A stretch of 64,000 bases of DNA, from assembly GCF_024703895.1 (NCBI RefSeq), contig NZ_CP087968.1:2542001-2606000 (forward strand). Direction: 5' to 3'. A program made the position numbers and the translations under genes. Under the pieces are notes generated by a model. The model was not told the DNA's origin and did no database searches. It saw only the letters and a program-made list of their open reading frames with translations. Positions 42,676-55,816 of the stretch are shown piece by piece (positions within the stretch are counted from its first letter, which is position 1; the number at the start of each line of letters is the position of its first letter). This DNA is from Nocardioides sp. B-3. Lineage in GTDB: Bacteria; Actinomycetota; Actinomycetes; Propionibacteriales; Nocardioidaceae.

Positions 42676-44225
42676 CGGGCACGAAGCTGTCGAACGGCTC
42701 GTTGCAGTCGATCCGGAACTGGGGCCGCTCGATGTCGACGTGGAGATAGACGCGGTAGGAGCGGCAGGCGATGGCGACGAGACGGTAGTCCTCGAGCAGC
42801 TCGCCGCGGATCTCGTCGGTGCCCGCCTCCGACCACTCGTCGAGGCGGGTGACCTGCACAACCCGAGTCGGCGCCCGGGGTGAGTCCAGCACTGCCTCGA
42901 GGCCGTCAAGGTCCGGGTCGAGCGTCCGCATGGGCAGCGACCACAGGTGTTCGTACGGCGAAGGCAGCCCGCTCGCCCATTGGACGTCCGCTCGCCCGCC
43001 GTACACGAGAAGGGTGTCGCCGGGCTCGGCGACAGCCACGATGGCGCGGCCGGTGAGGTATTCCGTCGGCAGGTAGGTGTCGATCGTGCGCTCCCACTCG
43101 ACGACGGACAGCACCGCGCTCAGCACGGTGAAGCCCACCAGCGCGCGGGTGGTCAGGCCGACCCAGTGCCGCCAGTGCCGGCTCAACAGCTGCTCGTCGA
43201 TGATGAGCAGTCCCGTGCACAGCACGATGGGCGCGATCGGCACGAGGAGGTAGGTGCGCCAGTAGCTGCCGCTGAGGAACACGCCGGCCGTGTCGACGAC
43301 GAGCATGGCGACGACCGCGAGGGTCGGAGCCGTCGCGCGAGCGCAGCAGCCGGGGGAGGCGGAGGGCGAACCAGAGCGCCAGTGCCGCCGGGCCGGAGAC
43401 GAGGGTGATGAGGAGCAGCGTGTGGATCCGGGCGTCGATGGTGCTCGAGGGCTGGGAAGCCGGGACCTCACTGGCGTCGAGGCGGAAGCCGAGGGTGACG
43501 TAGGCCAGCGTCGAGAGCCGTACGCCCGCGGCCGGGCACCACACGATCGTCGCCAGCACGGGAATCAGGGCACCGGCGATGGCCGCGGTCGCGAGCCGGC
43601 CGAAGTCGCGGCGGTCCAGGGCGCGAGGTCGCCAGCGCCGCCACCAGCAGGACGCCGCCGAAGACCCGGGCCGCCGAACAGGTTCTGCTTGAGCCCGATC
43701 GCGAGCGTGGCCAGCGCACCGGCGGCGGCCGCCTGCCCGCCGGAGCGGCGGACCGGGGCGGTGGTGGCGAACCAGCACGACGCCATCACCACTGGAAGGC
43801 CGAGTATCTCGCCCTTCGCGGCGACGGAGTCGATCGCGGCGTGCGAGGTCAGGGCGGCGGTCGCGACGGCGACCCACGCGCCGATCCGATCGGCGTCGCG
43901 TGCCCCGGCGTACTCACCGAGACGTCGCGCCGTGCCCGCGGCGGCGAGGACGAACAGGGCTGCCGCGAGGGCGGCGATGACGCGGATGAAGTAGGGCCCG
44001 CCGATCCAGTCGCTGAGCTTGAAGAGCGCGATGATCGGCGGCGGCCGGTCCACCCAGTAGGTGCCGAACATGCTGTCCGGCTCGGGGTGCCACCCGCGGG
44101 CCACCAGCAGGAAACCGGCCTCATCGGGACGCAGCGGCCACTGGAGCGAGGGGATCCGGCCCAGCACGGCCGCGACCATCGCCATCGCGACCACGACGCG
44201 AGGGGTCGGTCGAGGCAGCGGCACC
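42665..44225 (-). CDS. GT-C (ArnT/PMT-like) glycosyltransferase (frameshifted)
   Basis: A ~520-residue polytopic membrane protein, start GTG 44225. The first periplasmic loop has RPDEAGFLLVARGWHPEPD and YWVDRPPPIIALF, the acidic catalytic-loop pattern of GT39/GT83 enzymes that use polyprenyl-phosphate sugars. Further membrane helices include RVIAALAAALFVLAAAG and TLLLITLVSGPAALALWFAL. A soluble C-terminal domain ends the protein. Indels near 43665 and 43350 break it. The likely role is transfer of a sugar to a protein or envelope glycan at the outer face of the membrane; donor and acceptor are unknown. Confidence 0.8.
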
Positions 44226-44231
44226 GGGCCA

Positions 44232-44237
44232 TTGTGC
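44232..44237 (-). promoter_or_regulatory. Putative -10 box of the GT-C gene (leaderless)
   Basis: CACAAT on the minus strand ends 6 nt before GTG 44225, and no Shine-Dalgarno is seen. Confidence 0.4.
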
Positions 44238-44396
44238 AGGTTGGGGCCGGGAGGTTTTCGCGGGCGAAACATCCGCGGACCCGGTTGGCAACATCGTCGG
44301 TGGAGAGTGGTCGCATGTTGTGGAGAGTGCGAACGACCATGCCGGACCGACCGGGCGCCCCGGCGACCCCGGGCGCAGGAGTGCGGTGCCGCGGGC

Positions 44397-45218
44397 GTGA
44401 ACATCCCGGCGATGCAGGTGTTCCCGGGCGTGGAAGCGGTGACCGACGAGCTGGTGCTGGAGGTGCCCTCCTCCCGGGACCCGTCGGACGTGGCGGCTCT
44501 CGTGGAACGGGCCGGTGCGCGCGCCGTCGTCTCGCACCCGTGCACGGAGCAGGCCCCGGTCGACCAGCCCTCACGCTACGTCGAGGCGGCGCGCACGATC
44601 CTCGGCCAGCCGGCCCGCTTCCCGGAGGTGGTGGCGGCGCTGTTCGATGCGGAGGCGGAGACCGGCGTGGGCCCTGCCGAGCACGACTCGATGGAGATGA
44701 CCGTCGGCGATGTCTCGGTGCAGATCCACCGCGAGGCGCCGTTCACCGCGACCGAGCACGCGCGCGGCACGACGATGGCCGGGCTGGTCAGCGACGTGCT
44801 GGCGCGCGGCAAGGAGATGTTCGCAACTCCCGGTCCGGGTCGGCGTCTGGGCACCGGCACGGTTCCCGACTACGTCGCCACCAGTCACGGGGTCACGGCA
44901 GAGGTGGAGGGTACGGCGGTCGCGCGGGCCGTGCTCGCCGATCACGCTGCTCCCGGGTGCCGTCGACTGGTGCTCGAGGTCGATCCCGCGTGGCGGCGAC
45001 GCGGCATCGGGTCGCGGCTGCTGCTCGAGGCGGCGCGGGCCGCCGCCCGCCCGGGCGACGAGGAGCTGGTGCTGGTGACCAGCGCCGACAACCGAGCCGT
45101 GCTGCCGATGGTGCTGGGGTCGGGGCTGCGCGGCCGGATCCGGATGTCGGGCGACGAGCTCAGCGTCCGCGTCCCGCTGCGAGACACTGGAAGTCACGCG
45201 TCACTGAGTGGCCGTTAG
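44397..45218 (+). CDS. GNAT family N-acetyltransferase
   Basis: An intact ~273-residue protein; GTG 44397 or ATG 44412 may be the start. The C-terminal GNAT domain shows [37 protein letters not shown] with the acetyl-CoA R-R-x-G-I-G loop, and [19 protein letters not shown]. The N-terminal half ([39 protein letters not shown]) is not recognised. A TAGACT promoter box for guaB2 overlaps its stop. Acceptor unknown. Confidence 0.75.
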   Translation: MNIPAMQVFPGVEAVTDELVLEVPSSRDPSDVAALVERAGARAVVSHPCTEQAPVDQPSRYVEAARTILGQPARFPEVVAALFDAEAETGVGPAEHDSMEMTVGDVSVQIHREAPFTATEHARGTTMAGLVSDVLARGKEMFATPGPGRRLGTGTVPDYVATSHGVTAEVEGTAVARAVLADHAAPGCRRLVLEVDPAWRRRGIGSRLLLEAARAAARPGDEELVLVTSADNRAVLPMVLGSGLRGRIRMSGDELSVRVPLRDTGSHASLSGR

Positions 45219-45221
45219 ACT
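45216..45221 (+). promoter_or_regulatory. Putative -10 box of guaB (leaderless)
   Basis: TAGACT ends 7 nt before the guaB GTG, identical to the glmS box in sequence and spacing. Confidence 0.5.
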
Positions 45222-45228
45222 CTGGGGG

Positions 45229-47537
<2,309 letters not shown>

Positions 47538-47541
<4 letters not shown>

Positions 47542-48663
47542 CGCAGCCCGGCCCGGATCTCGCCGTACGAGATGCCGCCGTGGCAGAAGGTCGGCACGAC
47601 CGGCCAGAACCGCTTCCACGGGACCAGCTCGGTCGAGGGGAGGATCTGCAACCAGCGCGGGTCTGCCCGGCAGGGGTCGGCCATCGTCTTCTCCTTGATC
47701 ATGGAGTCGTACTGGTCGAGCGAGTCCTCGAGCGTGTTGGCGTTGGGACAGATCTCGCGGCCGAGCTGCTCGTGGTACTTCCGCACGCCGGGGATCTTCG
47801 AGAGCTCGGGCTGCCAGTTGTCCAGCGAGATGCCGTTCTCCGACGACACCCACACGCCGTCGGGGGTGTTGAGCACCAGCGAGTGGTTGCCGTCGGTGTG
47901 CCCCGGCGTCCACAGCAGCGCGATGCCGGGACCGAGCTCGATGTCGCCGTCGAAGGTCGCGAACTTCGACGGGTCCACGCCCCCGAGCCCGCCGTCGACG
48001 TACCACGCCCACTGCATCGGGTGCAGCGACCTCAAGGTGGCGAGCTCGCGGCTGTGCACCAGCATCTTCGCGTCGCCGAACAGCGGCTGGCGCGGCTCGC
48101 TCTCACCCTCGATGACCTCGGTCGAGCCGAGGATCATCCGCGGGTCCTGCACGTGCAGGTGGTCGAAGGTGCAGAAGTCGATGTCCTCGGGGCGCAGGCC
48201 GAGCTGGTCGAGCACGTCGCCGGGCTCGTTGTAGTACTTCAGCATCACCGTCTCGGCGACCTTCGTGGCGCCGGGGACCTTGGCCATCAGCGCCTGCAGG
48301 TTGGCGTAGAACGGCGCCTCGGCCGAGCCTGCGGGCACGGTGGGCTCGAAGACCAGCGTGCGTGCGCGACCGTCGAAGTCGTCGTACTGCACCACGATCA
48401 TCCGGTTGATCATCGAGATGAGCGGCAGCGTCGGCACCGAGACGGCGTCGTGGAAGGCGTAGTGGACCGGATAGGGCGCCGCGGCGATGTCGACCGACTT
48501 CACCGCGCGGATCTGGCCCCCGGGCCTTGAAGCGCACCTTGTACGCCGCTGCGGCCTCGCGCACGGCCCGGAGCCGGTCCCCGCGCGGCCACACGTCGTG
48601 GACGCCGTCGAATCTGGGGATCGCTCGGGCGCCGATGTCGGACAGGGAGTTGGTCAGCGTCAT
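47538..48663 (-). CDS. Metallo-hydrolase-like protein with degenerate zinc motif (frameshifted)
   Basis: About 375 residues from ATG 48663 (MTLTNSLSDIGARAIPRFDG). It has a beta-lactamase-like arrangement: CTFDHLHVQDPRMILG in place of the usual HxHxDH, then LLWTPGHTDGNHSLVL with conserved His/Asp, and a C-terminal VVPTFCHGGISYGEI. The second motif is canonical, the first lacks the final His. The extra base near 48523 breaks the frame after YKVRFKA. Its stop overlaps the SDR start, and an AraC regulator gene ends 39 bp upstream. Function not known. Confidence 0.75.
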
Positions 48664-48702
48664 GGCGACAAGGGTGCGACGCGCACCCCGGAAAGACTTG
48701 TC

Positions 48703-49711
48703 TCAGCGCGACAATCTGAGCTGGCGGGGACTGACGCCGTGCCAGCGGCGCACCGCGTGGGCCGGGGGTCGACTGCTCGGTGAAGCCGAGGAGGGCCGCG
48801 ACCCGGCTGAGCGGGAGGTCGGTGGTCGTGATGAGGCGGTGGGCGGCGTCGCGGCGGACGGAGTCGAGGGTCGCCTCGAAGGAGGTGCCCTCGGCAGCCG
48901 GGCGTCGCTGGAGGGTGCGCGGGTGCAGGGAGAACAGCCTCGCGACGTGCGCCGGGCTCGGCGTGCGCAGGCCCGGGCTCTCCGCCAGCGCGCGGCGGAC
49001 CCGGACGGCGACGCGCGAGGTCGGCTCGGGGTAGTGGCGTGCGAGGTAGTCGAGTGCCACCTCACGGATCGTGTCGTCGGCGCCGGCGAATCGCGCGTCG
49101 AGCACGCGCCGCTCGATCCGCAGCGCGGCGGTGGGCGCGCCGAACCTGACGTCGACGCCGAAGAAGTCGGTGTAGCGACGGATCGGGGAGAGCGGCTGGT
49201 GCGGGAACTCCACGGACCTGAGCCCGGTGATCCCGTCCATCATCTGGTCGGCCACGTGGTGGAACAGCCCGAGACCCAGCTCCATCGCCTGCGGCGAGTA
49301 GGGCGACTCCGGGAGGTCCTTGCGATAGGTCAGCGCGACCACACCGCGGGCCCCGCGCGGATCCGGCTCGAGGCCCACGGTCAGCGCCGGGCTGTGCACG
49401 AACATGAACCGCGAGGCGCACTGGACCGCGTCGGCCACCGTCGGCGACGACTCGATCGCGAGGGCGAGCGGCCCGAGGATGGTGAGGTCCCGGGACCCGG
49501 CCAGCCGCAGGCCGAGGTCGCGGCAGCCGAGGTCCACCGCAGCGGCATCGAGCATCAGGTCGTGCTCGGTGATGCCGATCAGGCCGTCGTCGGAGTCCGG
49601 GGCGTCGGCCGGGAGGTGGAACCCGGCGAGGAACGCTGCGGGGTCGCCTCCCAGCTCGCGGACCAGCGGAGCGAAGCCGCGCAGGCTCGCGGTCCGGATC
49701 ATCGGCCCCAT
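48703..49711 (-). CDS. AraC-family regulator, arabinose-binding-domain type (frameshifted)
   Basis: About 335 residues. Residues 1-190 form the PF12625-like sensory domain (SLRGFAPLVRELGGDPAAFL, ALAIESSPTVADAVQCASRF). The C-terminal AraC HTH follows: SPAHVARLFSLHPRTLQRR, RRDAAHRLITTTDLPLSRVA, ALLGFTEQSTAHAVRRWHG. An indel near 48770 breaks the last helix. ATG 49711 is chosen because TATCGT ends 7 nt upstream. It probably controls the two genes downstream on the same strand; regulators of this type often bind lipid or quorum ligands. Confidence 0.86.
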
Positions 49712-49718
49712 GCCACAC

Positions 49719-49747
49719 ACGATAGGTGCCTCTTCTGCCGATAGGCT
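49719..49747. promoter_or_regulatory. Divergent leaderless promoters, AraC gene and guaB3
   Basis: TATCGT (minus strand, 49719-49724) ends 7 nt before ATG 49711; TAGGCT (plus strand, 49742-49747) ends 6 nt before GTG 49754. Both fit leaderless initiation. Confidence 0.45.
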
Positions 49748-49753
49748 GCCGCA

Positions 49754-50864
49754 GTGACTGAGATCGAGATCGGCCGAGCCAAGCGCGCCCGTCGCGCCTA
49801 CTCCTTCGACGACATCGCGATCGTGCCCTCGCGGCGCACCCGCGATCCCGAAGAGGTCAGCACCGCCTCGGCAGATCGACGCCTACCGCTTCGAGCTCCC
49901 GGTCATGGCCGCGCCCATGGACTCGGTGATGTCGCCCGCGACCGCGATCGCCTTCGGCAAGCTGGGCGGCCCTGGGCGTCCTCAACCTCGAGGGCCTCTG
50001 GACGCGCTACGACGACCCGTCGGGCCTGCTGGAGGAAGTCGCCGGACTGCGGGGCAGCGACGCCACCCGCCGGATGCAGGAGATCTACACCGAGCCGATC
50101 AGGGCCGAGCTGATCACCGCCCGGCTCCAGCAGATGCGCGAGGCCGGCGTCACGGTGGCGGGGTCGCTCTCGCCCCAGCGCACCAAGGAGTTCGCCAAGG
50201 CGGTCGTGGATGCCGGGGTCGACATGTTCGTCATCCGCGGCACCACGGTCAGCGCCGAGCACGTCTCCTCGCAGGTCGAGCCGCTGAACCTCAAGGAGTT
50301 CATCTACGAGCTCGACGTGCCGGTGATCGTCGGCGGCTGCGCGACCTACCGGGCGTCGCTGCACCTCATGCGCACCGGCGCTGCCGGGGTGCTCGTCGGT
50401 TTCGGCGGGGGAGCGGCTCACACGACGAGGACGGTGCTGGGCGTCGCCGTACCCATGGCATCCGCGGTCGCGGACGTGGCTGCCGCTCGTCGTGACTACC
50501 TCGACGAGTCGGGCGGTCGCTACGTCCACGTCATCGCCGACGGCTCGATCGGCCGCTCGGGCGACATCGCGAAGGCCGTCGCGTGCGGCGCCGACGCGGT
50601 GATGGTCGGCTCACCGCTGGCACGCGCGACCGACGCGCCCGGTCACGGCTTCCACTGGGGCGGCGAGGCCCACCACCCCCGACCTGCCGCGCGGCGAGCG
50701 CGTCGAGTTCGGCCGGGTCGGCACGATGGCCGAGATCCTCTTCGGCCCCTCGCGCGTCGCCGACGGCACGATGAACCTGATCGGTGCGCTGCGTCGCTCG
50801 ATGGCCACGACGGGCTACACGGAGCTCAAGGAGTTCCAGCGTCGTCGAGGTCGTCATCGGTTGA
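49754..50864 (+). CDS. guaB3: GuaB3 family IMP dehydrogenase-related protein (frameshifted)
   Basis: About 370 residues from GTG 49754 (TEIEIGRAKRARRAYSFDDI). An IMPDH/GMPR fold without CBS domains: FELPVMAAPMDSVMSP, GLWTRYDDP and GSIGRSGDIAKAVACGADAV are present. The active-site loop reads FVIRGTTVSAEHVSS instead of GxGSICTT, so the catalytic Cys is missing. This is the known GuaB3 signature. Indels near 49872, 49972, 50683 and 50840 break it. It lies as in M. tuberculosis near guaB2 and choD. The reaction catalysed is unsettled. Confidence 0.92.
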
Positions 50865-52014
50865 ATGACGCCCGCCTGCTGACCCGGCCCTTCCTGCTGC
50901 TCGGCGTGGCAGAACTGGCCTACTTCGCGGCGGTCGGCGTCGCCGTACACACCCTGCCCCTCTACACGACCGGTCCGGTCGGCTCCGACGAAGCGGGTGC
51001 CGGGCTGGCGTTCGGCGCGTTCCGGTGTGACGGCGCTGCTGTGCCGGCCGTACGTCGGGCGGCTGTCCGACAGTCGCGGCCGGATCCCGCTCATGATCTT
51101 CGGGGCGGTGCTCGCCGGCGTCGGCATGCTGCTGATCCCGTTCGTCTCTTCGCTGGAGGCGCTGGTCGCAATCCGGTTGCTGCAGGGAGTCGCGGAGGCC
51201 GCGTTCTTCGTCGCCTCCTTCGCACTGCTGGCCGACATCGCGCCACCGGAGCGGATGGGCGAGGCGATCTCCTACAACTCACTCGGCTTCTACCTCGGCC
51301 TCGCGCTCGGCCCGCCGCTGGGCGAGGCACTCCTCTCCCACTGGTCGTACGGCGCCGCGTGGACCGGCGCCGCCATGCTCTGTGCGGTCACCGTCGGCCT
51401 GACGTTGCTGATCGTCGAGCCGCCGCGGGACCGCTCGATCGTCGGGCACGGGAAGCTGATCCACCGCCCGGGGATCCCTGCCTCGCTCGGCTTCTTCTCC
51501 TCGCTCGTGGCCGTCGGTGGCTTCCTCGCGTTCGCGTCGTTGCACAGTGCCGAGGTGGGGATGTCGAACACGTCGCTGGCACTGCTGGTCTACGGGCTGG
51601 TCGTGGTGGTGTGCCGGATCCTCTTCGCGCGGGTGCCGGACCGGGTGCCGTCGTTGCCGCTGGGCGCGGCGGCCTTGGTCGCGATGGCGCTCGGGCTGAC
51701 CGTGATGGCGCTCTGGCTCACCCCGGCCGGACTGATGGTCGGCGTCGTGGTGACCGCGGTCGGCGTGACCTTCTCGGCGCCGGCCTTCTTCTCCGCCATC
51801 TTTGCCACCGCCACACCGTCCGAGCGCGGCGCGGCTGCCGGCACGGCCTCGGCCTTCATCGACTCCGGGCCCGGGGTTCGGGCCGATCTGCCCGGGTCTC
51901 GTGGCTCGGTCGAACGGGATCCCGGCCGCGTTCCTTGCCGGTGCTGGCTTCGCCGTACTCGGTGCTGTGTGGGTGGGCTGGCTCAGCACCCGGCGTGCGG
52001 CCGTGGCGGCGTGA
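50861..52014 (+). CDS. MFS transporter (frameshifted)
   Basis: About 385 residues, start TTG 50861 overlapping the guaB3 stop (TTGA). Twelve hydrophobic helices are apparent, e.g. FLLLGVAELAYFAAVGVAV and LVAMALGLTVMALWLTP. The MFS motif A is RPYVGRLSDSRGRIPLMI, and motif C-like GFYLGLALGPPLGEAL follows in helix 5, typical of antiporters of the drug-efflux type. Indels near 51023 and 51872 break it. The substrate is unknown; coupling to guaB3 suggests co-expression. Confidence 0.85.
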
Positions 52015-52940
52015 TCACAGGACCTCGGCGCGCAACCGTCCGGCGAGGGCGACCGCGGCATCGATCTCGGCCTTGCGGATCGAGACGCTCTCGACGCTGA
52101 ACCCGAACGGGACCCCGAGCGAGCGGCAGAATCCCGCCGGGTCCCCGGCCGTTGCCGGAGCAGTGTTCCGAGGACGCCTCGAGGGTGTCGTCGCTGTGGC
52201 GGAGCGCGTTCTCCATCCACCGCGGGACGTCGACTCCCAGCCAGCGCAGGAACTCCAGCGTCTTGAGTGATCCGCAGACCGAGAGCGTGAAGATGATCGG
52301 CGCCGGCTCGGTCCCGCGGTCACGGCACGCGTAGTAGTAGTCGGAGACCGGGTTGCAGGGCCGCCTGTGCGTCGTAGACGACCTGCGTGATGAAGAAGGA
52401 ACAGCCGCGCTCCGCCTTGGCGAGCAGCCGGGCGTGCTCCTCTGCTCCGGCGGAGTGGCGCTCGGGGATCGCGACGCCGCCCGGGAGCACCTCCGGCCTC
52501 GCCAGGGCTCCGCAGCTCCCGGGCCCGGGTGAGGGTCGTCTCCACCGGCATGTCGCGCGAGGCCGCACCCACGAAGACCGTGGACACGCGCTCCGGATCC
52601 CGGTCGCGCAGCCAGCTCTCGAGCTGGGGCTGGGTGTACTTGCCGACGCAGCGATAGACGATGACCGATCTCTCCCGGGCACCGAGGTGGGTCGCGAGGA
52701 AGTCGGCTGGATCGATCGTCGGGAGATAGGGGAACGGGCGGTCCCGGTCGGTCCGGTCGCTCTCGTCGACGATGTCGTAGAGCAACAGCCCGTCCGGGTC
52801 GAGCCCGCGCAGGCGTTCGATGGTGAGGTCCGCGATCCGCTGTGCGTCCTCGGGACCGACGGACCGTCGTGGCGGGGTGAGGCCGAAGAGCAGGAAGCCG
52901 CTTTCACGGCGGGCGAGTCGGGCGGCCGGTGAGCGGGCAC
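52015..52940 (-). CDS. Methylenetetrahydrofolate reductase-like protein (frameshifted)
   Basis: About 300 residues, start most likely GTG 52940 (MPAHRPPDSPAV). After a frame change come GFLLFGLTPPRR, LLLYDIVDESDRTDRDRPFP, VIVYRCVGKYTQPQLESWL and CSFFITQVVYDAQAAL, the last being the MTHFR-family barrel strand. The family uses FAD to reduce methylene-THF, but this subgroup is divergent and may have another substrate. Indels occur near 52885, 52517, 52362 and 52147. It abuts the MFS gene's stop in a convergent arrangement. Confidence 0.75.
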
Positions 52941-52987
52941 GGCGGCAGCCTATGGGCGGTTGACCAAAGGCCTTCCGACGGGGGACG

Positions 52988-53048
52988 GAGCTACCGAACA
53001 GTCAGGGGGTCAGTCGGCACCCGGGACCCCCGCACGGTTCGGTAGCTC
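52988..53048. repeat. Dispersed palindromic repeat, copy 1
   Basis: A perfect 12-bp inverted repeat, GAGCTACCGAAC (52988-52999) and GTTCGGTAGCTC (53037-53048), with an inner GGGGGTC/GACCCCC pair. The 19-nt string at 52990-53008 is identical to 60938-60956. The right arm codes the last residues (ELPNRAGVPGAD) of the pseudouridine synthase. Confidence 0.75.
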
Positions 53049-53967
53049 GGCGGCGATCGGCATGCTCCGGTTGCTCACAAACCGACGCTTGGTCCCGTCG
53101 ACCGGGTCGGTGAACGCGAGCTCGCTCGCCAGCAGCTGGAGTGGCCGGGAGAAGTCGTCGATGTCGGTCTCGCGTACGGCGGGATAGAGCGGATCGTTCA
53201 CGATCGGGATGCCGAGCCCGTTCAGGTGGAGCCGCAGCTGGTGGGTGCGCCCGGTGCGAGGCGTGAGTCGGTAGACCGCGAGATCGGAGCCCACCCGCGA
53301 CTCGACCTCGATCAGCGTCTCCGCGTTGACCGGAGCACCCGGGACGACCGCGGCCTGCCACTCGCCACGCGTCTTGTGGATGTGGTTGCGGACGGTCAGA
53401 GGGAAGGAGAGGTCTGATCGGAACGGCGCGAGCGCGCGGTAGGTCTTGCGCACGGTCCCGTGCTCGAACATCACCCGGTAGGGCCCACGCCACTCCCGCG
53501 AGACGGCGAGCAGCAGCAAGCCCGACGTGATCCGGTCGAGGCGATGCAGCGTCGAGAGCTCGGGCAGCCCCAGCGAGTCCCGCAGCCTGACCACCACGCT
53601 CTGCCGGACGTGCTGGCCGCGCGGGATGGTGGAGAGGAAGGGCGGTTTGTCGACCACGATGATGCGCTCGTCGCGGTGCACGACGTCCAGCGAGCCGGGC
53701 ACCGGCTCTTCAAAGCGCAGGTCACGGTGGAACCACACGAAGGTGTGGTGGACGAACGGGTCGTCGGCGAGGACCGGGCGGCCGTCGCCGTACACAGAAG
53801 CGGCCGGAGGCCGGGAAGGCCGCGACGTCGAGGTGGCCGGGGAGCTTGTGCCGCAGCCACGCACCCATGGTGGTCCGGGGCGCCGACGGCTCAGCCACCC
53901 GGTCCGGAGTCCGCACCCGGGCCGCGCTGAGGCCGTGACGCGCGGGCAGCGGGGAACGAGGGGGCAC
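53010..53967 (-). CDS. RluA-family pseudouridine synthase (frameshifted)
   Basis: About 318 residues from GTG 53967. An N-terminal PPRSPLPARHGLSAARV and MGAWLRHKL precede the catalytic domain: IIVVDKPPFLSTIPRG, LSTLHRLDRITSGLLLLA with the catalytic Asp in HRLDR, and RLTPRTGRTHQLRLHLNGLG. It isomerises uridines in rRNA or tRNA. One break near 53805 separates the N-terminus from VYGDGRPV. The C-terminal dozen residues are encoded within the palindromic repeat, which also supplies the stop. It is divergent from glpD. Confidence 0.9.
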
Positions 53968-53973
53968 GGGGCA

Positions 53974-53986
53974 ACCCTGACAGGAT
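53974..53986. promoter_or_regulatory. Divergent leaderless promoters, RluA-type gene and glpD
   Basis: CAGGGT (minus strand, 53974-53979) ends 6 nt before GTG 53967, and CAGGAT (plus strand, 53981-53986) ends 6 nt before GTG 53993, one base apart. Simultaneous use is unlikely. Confidence 0.4.
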
Positions 53987-53992
53987 GAGGGC

Positions 53993-55725
53993 GTGACCTA
54001 CCAACTCAGTCCGGACCACCGCACCACCGCGATCTCGTCGATGATGACCTCCGAGCTCGACGTGCTGGTCGTCGGCGGCGGCATCGTCGGCGCGGGTGCC
54101 GCCCCGGGACGCCGTGACCCGCGGGCTGAGCGTCGGACTGCTCGAGCAGCGCGACCTCGCCTCGGGCACGTCGTCGCGCAGCTCCAAGCTGGTGCACGGT
54201 GGGCTTCGCTACCTCGAGATGTTCGACTTCGCGCTGGTCAAGGAGGCGCTCGAGGAGCGTGGGCTGCTGCTGACCCAGCTCGCGCCACACCCGGTGCGCC
54301 CGGTGCCCTTCCTCTACCCGCTCACCAAGGCGTGGGAGCGGCCCTACGTCGGCGCGGGCGTCGCCCTCTACGACGGTATGGCGATGACCGGCAAGTACGA
54401 CATGGGTGTGCCCAAGCACAAGCACATCTTCCGCAAGGAGCTCGCCCGGATCGCACCGGACATGAAGACCGACGAGCTGCACGGCGCGATCCGCTACTAC
54501 GACTGCCGGGTCGACGACGCCCGCCCGGGTCATGACGATCGCCCGCACCGCCGCCAACAACGGTGCCCAGATCGCGACGCGCTGCAAGGTCACAGGCTTC
54601 CTGCGCGACGGTGAGCGCGTGGTCAGTGCGACGGCGCTCGACCCGGAGAACGACGTCGAGTTCGAGGTCCGCGCCAAGGTCGTCATCAACGCTGCCGGCG
54701 TGTGGACCGACGAGGTCCAGGGCGCTGATCGGCGGCGACGCGACCCTCGACGTCGACGCCAGCAAGGGCGTCCACCCGGTCGTCCCGAAGGACCGGATCC
54801 GCTCCGACTGCGGCTTCATCACCAAGACCGAGAAGTCGGTGCTCTTCGTCATCCCGTGGGGCGCCTTCTGGATCATCGGCACCACCGACACTCCACAGGG
54901 ACCTCGATCTCGCGCACCCGTCGGCCAGCAAGACCGACATCGACTACGTCCTGCGCCACGTCAACGCGCTGCTCAAGGACCCGCTCGACCACCGCGACGT
55001 CGTCGGCGTCTATGCCGGCCTGCGCCCGTTGCTCAAGCCGGTCGTCAAGCGCCCCAAGGGCGACCTCGGCGAGACGACCAAGCTCTCGCGCGAGCACACC
55101 GTCGCCAACCCGGTCCCGGGCCTCGTGCTGATCGCCGGCGGCAAGCTCACGACCTACCGCGTGATGGCCAAGGACGCCGTCGACCACGCACTGCGTCCAC
55201 AGGGAGGGGGCGACTTCGCGGTCGCGCCGCCCAGCATCACCGAGCGGGTGCCGTTGCTGGGCGCGTGGGGCTACGAGGCGCGCACCAACCAGCGCGTCGC
55301 CCTGTCCCGCGAGTCGGGCATCGAGATCGGCATGATCGACCACCTGTTGGGCCGGTACGGCGGTCTCATCGACGAGGTCCTCGACCTGATCCGCGCCCGA
55401 CCCGAGCTGGCCGAGCCGCTCCCGGGGGCCCCGCTCTACCTCGCCGCCGAGGTCGTCTACGCCGTCTCGCACGAAGGTGCGCGCCACCTCGATGACGTGC
55501 TCACGCGGCGTACGCGCATCTCGATCGAGACCTTCGACCGGGGCATCGCCTGCGCCGGGCAGGCGGCCGACCTGATGGCAGGCGAGCTCGAGTGGACCGT
55601 CGAGCGGGCCGACGAGGAGGTCGACCACTACCTGCGACGCGTCGAGGCCGAGCGGCAGTCCCAGCTCAAGATCACCGACCGGGGAGGCCGACGAGGCCCG
55701 GGTGAAGGCTCCCGACATCGTCTGA
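53993..55725 (+). CDS. glpD: Glycerol-3-phosphate dehydrogenase (frameshifted)
   Basis: An FAD enzyme oxidising sn-glycerol-3-phosphate to dihydroxyacetone phosphate and feeding electrons to quinone; about 575 residues from GTG 53993. FAD motif LDVLVVGGGIVGAGAARDA, substrate loop GTSSRSSKLVHGGLRYLE, VINAAGVWTDEV, FVIPWGAFWIIGTTD and LIAGGKLTTYRVMAKDAV are seen. Five or more indels (near 54100, 54522, 54722, 54895, 55684) break it; correcting the last gives TDREADEARVKAPDIV and TGA at 55723. Peripheral membrane location is expected. Confidence 0.95.
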
Positions 55726-55804
55726 CGCCGTTTTACAAAGGTTCTCCTCATGTCGAATGGCGGGACAATGTGACTGACGGGTAGCAAGGCGTCCGAGGGC
55801 GGCC

Positions 55805-55810
55805 TACCCT
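55805..55810 (+). promoter_or_regulatory. Putative -10 box of gabD (leaderless)
   Basis: TACCCT ends 6 nt before ATG 55817; it lies in the right arm of a small GAGGGcGGCCTACCCTC hairpin-like repeat. Confidence 0.4.
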
Positions 55811-55816
55811 CGGGGC

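Noticed and set aside
41781-42749. Lipoprotein gene ending at 42749
   Set aside because: That end gives an 85-bp overlap into the convergent glycosyltransferase gene; a single indel gives a more plausible end at 42675.
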